From positions 16,693 through 25,191 of the forward strand of contig PMCE01000351.1 of assembly GCA_003154025.1 (NCBI GenBank): DNA of 8,499 bases, written 5' to 3'. Source of the DNA: Syntrophaceae bacterium. GTDB taxonomy: Bacteria > Desulfobacterota > SM23-61. Shown piece after piece: positions 6,142 through 8,499 of this stretch (the first letter of the stretch is position 1; each line of letters opens with the position of its first letter). The notes beneath the pieces are model-generated. The model was not told the origin of the DNA and did not search any database. It saw only the letters and a program-made list of their open reading frames with translations. Position numbers and translations under genes: made by a program.

Positions 6142-7203
6142 TTAGGCTTTTTTGCCGGCCAATCTTTCTCCCAGTAAACCTGTCGGTCTAAAGATCAGAA
6201 CGAGCACCAGCAGGGTGAAGGCAATGGCATCCTTCAGCTGATAGGGAGCCACGATCCCCAGGCCGTCCAGGAACAGACTGGGACCGACCGACTCGACCAG
6301 GCCCAGGAAGATCCCTCCGAGCATGGCCCCGGGAATATTCCCGATCCCGCCGAGGACGGCGGCGGTAAAAGCCTTGATGCCGGGGATAAACCCCATGAAG
6401 AAATGGACCTGCTTGAACATCAGCGCGTACAGCACCCCGGCGGCGCCGGCCGACATACCGCCGATGAAGAAGGTCGTCACGATCATCCGGTCGATGCTGA
6501 TCCCCATAAGGGAAGAGGCTTCCGGGTCCTCGGAAACGGCGCGAATCGCCTTGCCCATCTTGGTCTTCTGGACAAAGGCGTAGAGGGCCGCCATCATGAG
6601 GGCGGCCGCCAGGATCACCACCGCCTGAAACTTCAGGACCCGAAACTCTCCGACCATCCACTGGCCTTCGAGGATCTTCACCACCGGGTAGGCTTGGAAA
6701 CCGGAGCCGTAAAGCCCCCGGAAGGTGTACTGGAGGAAGAAAGAAGCCCCGATGGCGGTGATCAGGGGAACCAGTCTCGGGGCGTTGCGCAACGGGCGGT
6801 AGGCGACGCGTTCCAATAAAAGAGCGATCCCGGTGGAAATCGCCATGGAAACCAGGAAAATGATGATCAGGCTGAGGATGGGATATTGATCCAGAAACCC
6901 CGAGGAATAAAAAGCCGCAGCCACAAAATAGGCGGTGTAAGGTCCGCTCATGAAGACTTCGCTGTGGGCAAAGTTGATCATCCGCAGAGTGCCGTAGACC
7001 ATCGTATAGCCCAGGGCGATGAGGGCGTAGATACTTCCCTGGGCCAGGCCGAAGACTACGAAATCAAACCAGTGGTAAGCGCTGTACCGGCCGGAAGCCA
7101 GGGTGGCGGCGGATCCCCAGACGATCAGCAGCAGAATGGCCGCCCCGATCAGCCACATGAGGATATCGGTGAGCGTAATTCTCTCTCTCCAGTTCTTGCG
7201 CAT
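6142..7203 (-). CDS. livH: Branched-chain amino acid ABC transporter permease LivH
   Basis: A 353-residue inner-membrane permease partnering LivM. The family signature GYTMVYGTLRMINFAHSEVFM spans residues 65-85. LLERVAYRPLRNAPRLVPLI (129-148), the ATPase-coupling loop TKMGKAIRAVSEDPEASSLMGI (214-235) and AVLGGIGNIPGAMLGG (282-297) follow, and the end reads FRPTGLLGERLAGKKA. About eight hydrophobic segments are visible after residue 45. The first 45 residues add a basic start (RKNWRER) and one more hydrophobic helix (about 13-33), making it longer than E. coli LivH (308 residues as I recall). The start at 7203 has GGA eight bases upstream. It lies 113 bases after the binding protein gene and 156 bases before livM, each gap carrying a hairpin-forming sequence. 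Confidence 0.96.
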   Translation of the reverse strand: MRKNWRERITLTDILMWLIGAAILLLIVWGSAATLASGRYSAYHWFDFVVFGLAQGSIYALIALGYTMVYGTLRMINFAHSEVFMSGPYTAYFVAAAFYSSGFLDQYPILSLIIIFLVSMAISTGIALLLERVAYRPLRNAPRLVPLITAIGASFFLQYTFRGLYGSGFQAYPVVKILEGQWMVGEFRVLKFQAVVILAAALMMAALYAFVQKTKMGKAIRAVSEDPEASSLMGISIDRMIVTTFFIGGMSAGAAGVLYALMFKQVHFFMGFIPGIKAFTAAVLGGIGNIPGAMLGGIFLGLVESVGPSLFLDGLGIVAPYQLKDAIAFTLLVLVLIFRPTGLLGERLAGKKA

Positions 7204-7215
7204 GAAAATTTCCAG

Positions 7216-7234
7216 GTTGGAGGCCTACTCCAAC
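7216..7234 (-). promoter_or_regulatory. Short perfect hairpin in the livH leader
   Basis: GTTGGAG (7216-7222) and CTCCAAC (7228-7234) form a perfect seven-base stem with a five-base loop. On the transcribed strand it ends 12 bases before the livH ATG, so it lies immediately next to the GGA that probably serves as ribosome binding site. It could limit livH translation relative to the binding protein, but no test of this is visible in the sequence. Confidence 0.4.
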
Positions 7235-7244
7235 GCCGAAATGG

Positions 7245-7291
7245 CCCCTCCCCCTTCTTCTCCTCCGGAGGAAGAGGGAGGGGGCGAGGGG
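7245..7291. repeat. Long C-rich/G-rich inverted repeat between livK and livH
   Basis: A pyrimidine-only arm (7245-7266) is followed directly by a purine-rich arm (7267-7291) that is nearly its complement. The centre TCCTCCGGAGGA (7261-7272) is a perfect 12-base palindrome, and the outer CCCCTCCCCC faces GGGGGCGAGGGG. There is no T-run after it in the transcribed direction, so it is not a standard intrinsic terminator. In binding-protein transporter operons such a stem after the first gene often stabilises the upstream message or lowers expression downstream, which would keep binding protein in excess over permease. That role is inferred. Confidence 0.7.
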
Positions 7292-7316
7292 AGACGGCTA
7301 GGGGGAAAGGGTCCGG

Positions 7317-8499
7317 CTACTTCTTGGCCGGAGCCTTTTTGGCTGGTGTTTTCTCGGCTGGAGACGCGGCTGCGGCGACGGGCGTCCAGAACGGTTTATC
7401 GGGCATAACCAGCTTCTTCACATTTTCCTCGGAAGTCTTGTAAACCGCGATCCTTGGGTCGGCGCAGTCCCCGAAGGCATCGCAGCTCAGGTTGCCGGTC
7501 AAACCCCTCAGGTTCTTGGTGGCATACAGGGCGTCGCGGAGCGCCTGCCGGCCGATGTACAGGGTTCCGTCCGGTCCTTTTATGCCCACCTTCTCGACGG
7601 CCGCGAAGATCATGAGGGCGGCGTCATAGCCGTGGGCGTGGAAAGGAGCAATCGGCTTTTCTCCGTATTTCTTCTGATGCTTATCCAGGAAGGCCTTATA
7701 GCCGGCCCCGAAAGCGGAGAAATCCGGGCTGGAGTGGTACATCCCCACGGCGGTCTCCCCCGCGGCCTTGTAGAAGTCCGTGGAGAAAACCCCGTCCGCC
7801 CCCATGAGCGCCACCTTCTCCAACCCCTTCACTTCCTTCACCTGGCGGGTAATGTGGCCTCCCGCGGCGACGAAGATGGGGTAATATAGGAATTCCGGCT
7901 TGCCCGTGGAAATCTTGGTCAGCACGGGCCGCATGTCCGTATCCGTGGGAGCGACGGCTTCCTGAGAGGTGATGGTCCCTCCCATCTTCCTGAAGGTCTC
8001 CGCGAAAACCGCCTGCAGCTGCTCGGCATAGACGCTCCCATCATGAATGGTAGCGGCTTTTTTGACCTTCAACTGTCTCCAGGCAAACTCGGCCGCAACC
8101 GCGCCCTGGATCTTGTCGTTGTGGGCGGTGCGGAGATAGCCGTCATAGTCGGGCCCCCGTTTCGGGTCGGTGAGGTAGGGAGCCGTGTTGGAGGGAGAGA
8201 CCGTGGCGATTCCCGCCTTCCAGAGGATCGGGGCTCCCGGCCGGGCCTCGCTGGAGCAGTTTGAGCCCACCGCGGCCACGACCGACGGGTCGGCGGCCAA
8301 TTTGGTGGCGGCCGCCTGCCCGCCTTCGGCATTGCAGCCCGTGTCCTGAACCGAAAGTTTGATGGCATGGCCGAGGAGTTTGCCTCCTTTATCATCAATG
8401 GCAATTTCCACGCCCCGTTTGGTATCCGTCCCCAGCGAGGCATCGGGCCCGGCCACGACCATCCAGCAAGCGATGTGAATGGGTTCGGCGGCTTTGAGC
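7317..8499 (-). CDS. livK: Periplasmic branched-chain amino acid-type substrate-binding protein, 5' end missing
   Basis: A type I periplasmic binding protein open to the right edge. Its visible 393 residues begin LKAAEPIHIACW and continue in frame through the Met codon at 8462, so that ATG is internal; the signal peptide lies outside the window. Counting from that Met: GPDASLGTDTKRGVEIA at 5-21, then C43 and C69, spaced like the disulfide of E. coli LivJ/LivK, then the ligand-region SPSNTAPYLT (89-98) and MGADGV (220-225). A second Cys pair, C327 and C333, sits in the LSCDAFGDCADP segment. The last ~20 residues are a Lys/Ala/Pro repeat tail. The family binds leucine, isoleucine, valine or other amino-acid-like ligands; the exact substrate is uncertain, so the symbol is family-level only. 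First gene of the operon within the window. Confidence 0.93.
   Translation of the reverse strand, partial: LKAAEPIHIACWMVVAGPDASLGTDTKRGVEIAIDDKGGKLLGHAIKLSVQDTGCNAEGGQAAATKLAADPSVVAAVGSNCSSEARPGAPILWKAGIATVSPSNTAPYLTDPKRGPDYDGYLRTAHNDKIQGAVAAEFAWRQLKVKKAATIHDGSVYAEQLQAVFAETFRKMGGTITSQEAVAPTDTDMRPVLTKISTGKPEFLYYPIFVAAGGHITRQVKEVKGLEKVALMGADGVFSTDFYKAAGETAVGMYHSSPDFSAFGAGYKAFLDKHQKKYGEKPIAPFHAHGYDAALMIFAAVEKVGIKGPDGTLYIGRQALRDALYATKNLRGLTGNLSCDAFGDCADPRIAVYKTSEENVKKLVMPDKPFWTPVAAAASPAEKTPAKKAPAKK

Noticed and set aside
7245..7291. Intrinsic terminator after the livK-like gene
   Set aside because: The stem is strong, but no T-run follows in the transcribed direction and the downstream permease genes need read-through.
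8069..8443. Minus-strand 124-codon frame inside the binding protein gene
   Set aside because: It is a frame-shifted Arg/Pro-rich reading of the livK coding sequence, without any independent evidence.

Overview
The window is one strand of a bacterial chromosome or metagenomic contig. Every gene I can support lies on the minus strand, so it reads from right to left. In transcription order it holds a nearly complete branched-chain amino-acid-type (HAAT family) ABC transporter: the 3' part of a periplasmic binding protein gene (livK-like), two permeases (livH, livM) and two ATPases (livG, livF). After livF come a membrane-anchored sensor histidine kinase and the first 26 codons of a response regulator, which runs off the left edge. 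GC-rich coding DNA, a NtrC/PrsK-like kinase with its regulator, and AT-rich repetitive spacers suggest an uncultured Gram-negative, perhaps of the Desulfobacterota/deltaproteobacterial kind. That placement is inference only.

Region by region: 1-80 response regulator start; 81-229 spacer with an imperfect inverted pair; 230-2389 histidine kinase; 2390-2622 spacer with a kinase promoter candidate, an intrinsic terminator closing the liv operon, and a GCGCATTGC-type inverted repeat; 2623-3333 livF; 3385-4158 livG; 4159-4302 spacer with an 18-bp palindrome and AAATTCAAAA direct repeats; 4303-5985 livM with a large extra N-terminal membrane region; 5986-6141 spacer filled by a ~110-bp inverted repeat; 6142-7203 livH; 7204-7316 spacer with two hairpins; 7317-8499 livK-like gene, truncated at its 5' end by the window edge.

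How it works together: the binding protein captures an amino-acid-like ligand in the periplasm, LivH and LivM form the channel, and LivG and LivF hydrolyse ATP to drive uptake. The terminator after livF and a separate promoter-like sequence before the kinase imply that the two-component system is its own transcription unit. Whether it controls the transporter cannot be decided here.

The transport genes are conventional. The points most worth a second look are the spacers, where nearly every gap over 100 bp carries a different repetitive or palindromic sequence, the ~230-residue N-terminal membrane extension of LivM, the Lys/Ala/Pro tail of the binding protein, and the His-Gly H-box of the kinase. 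I found no RNA gene, CRISPR array, transposase or clearly new multi-gene system.
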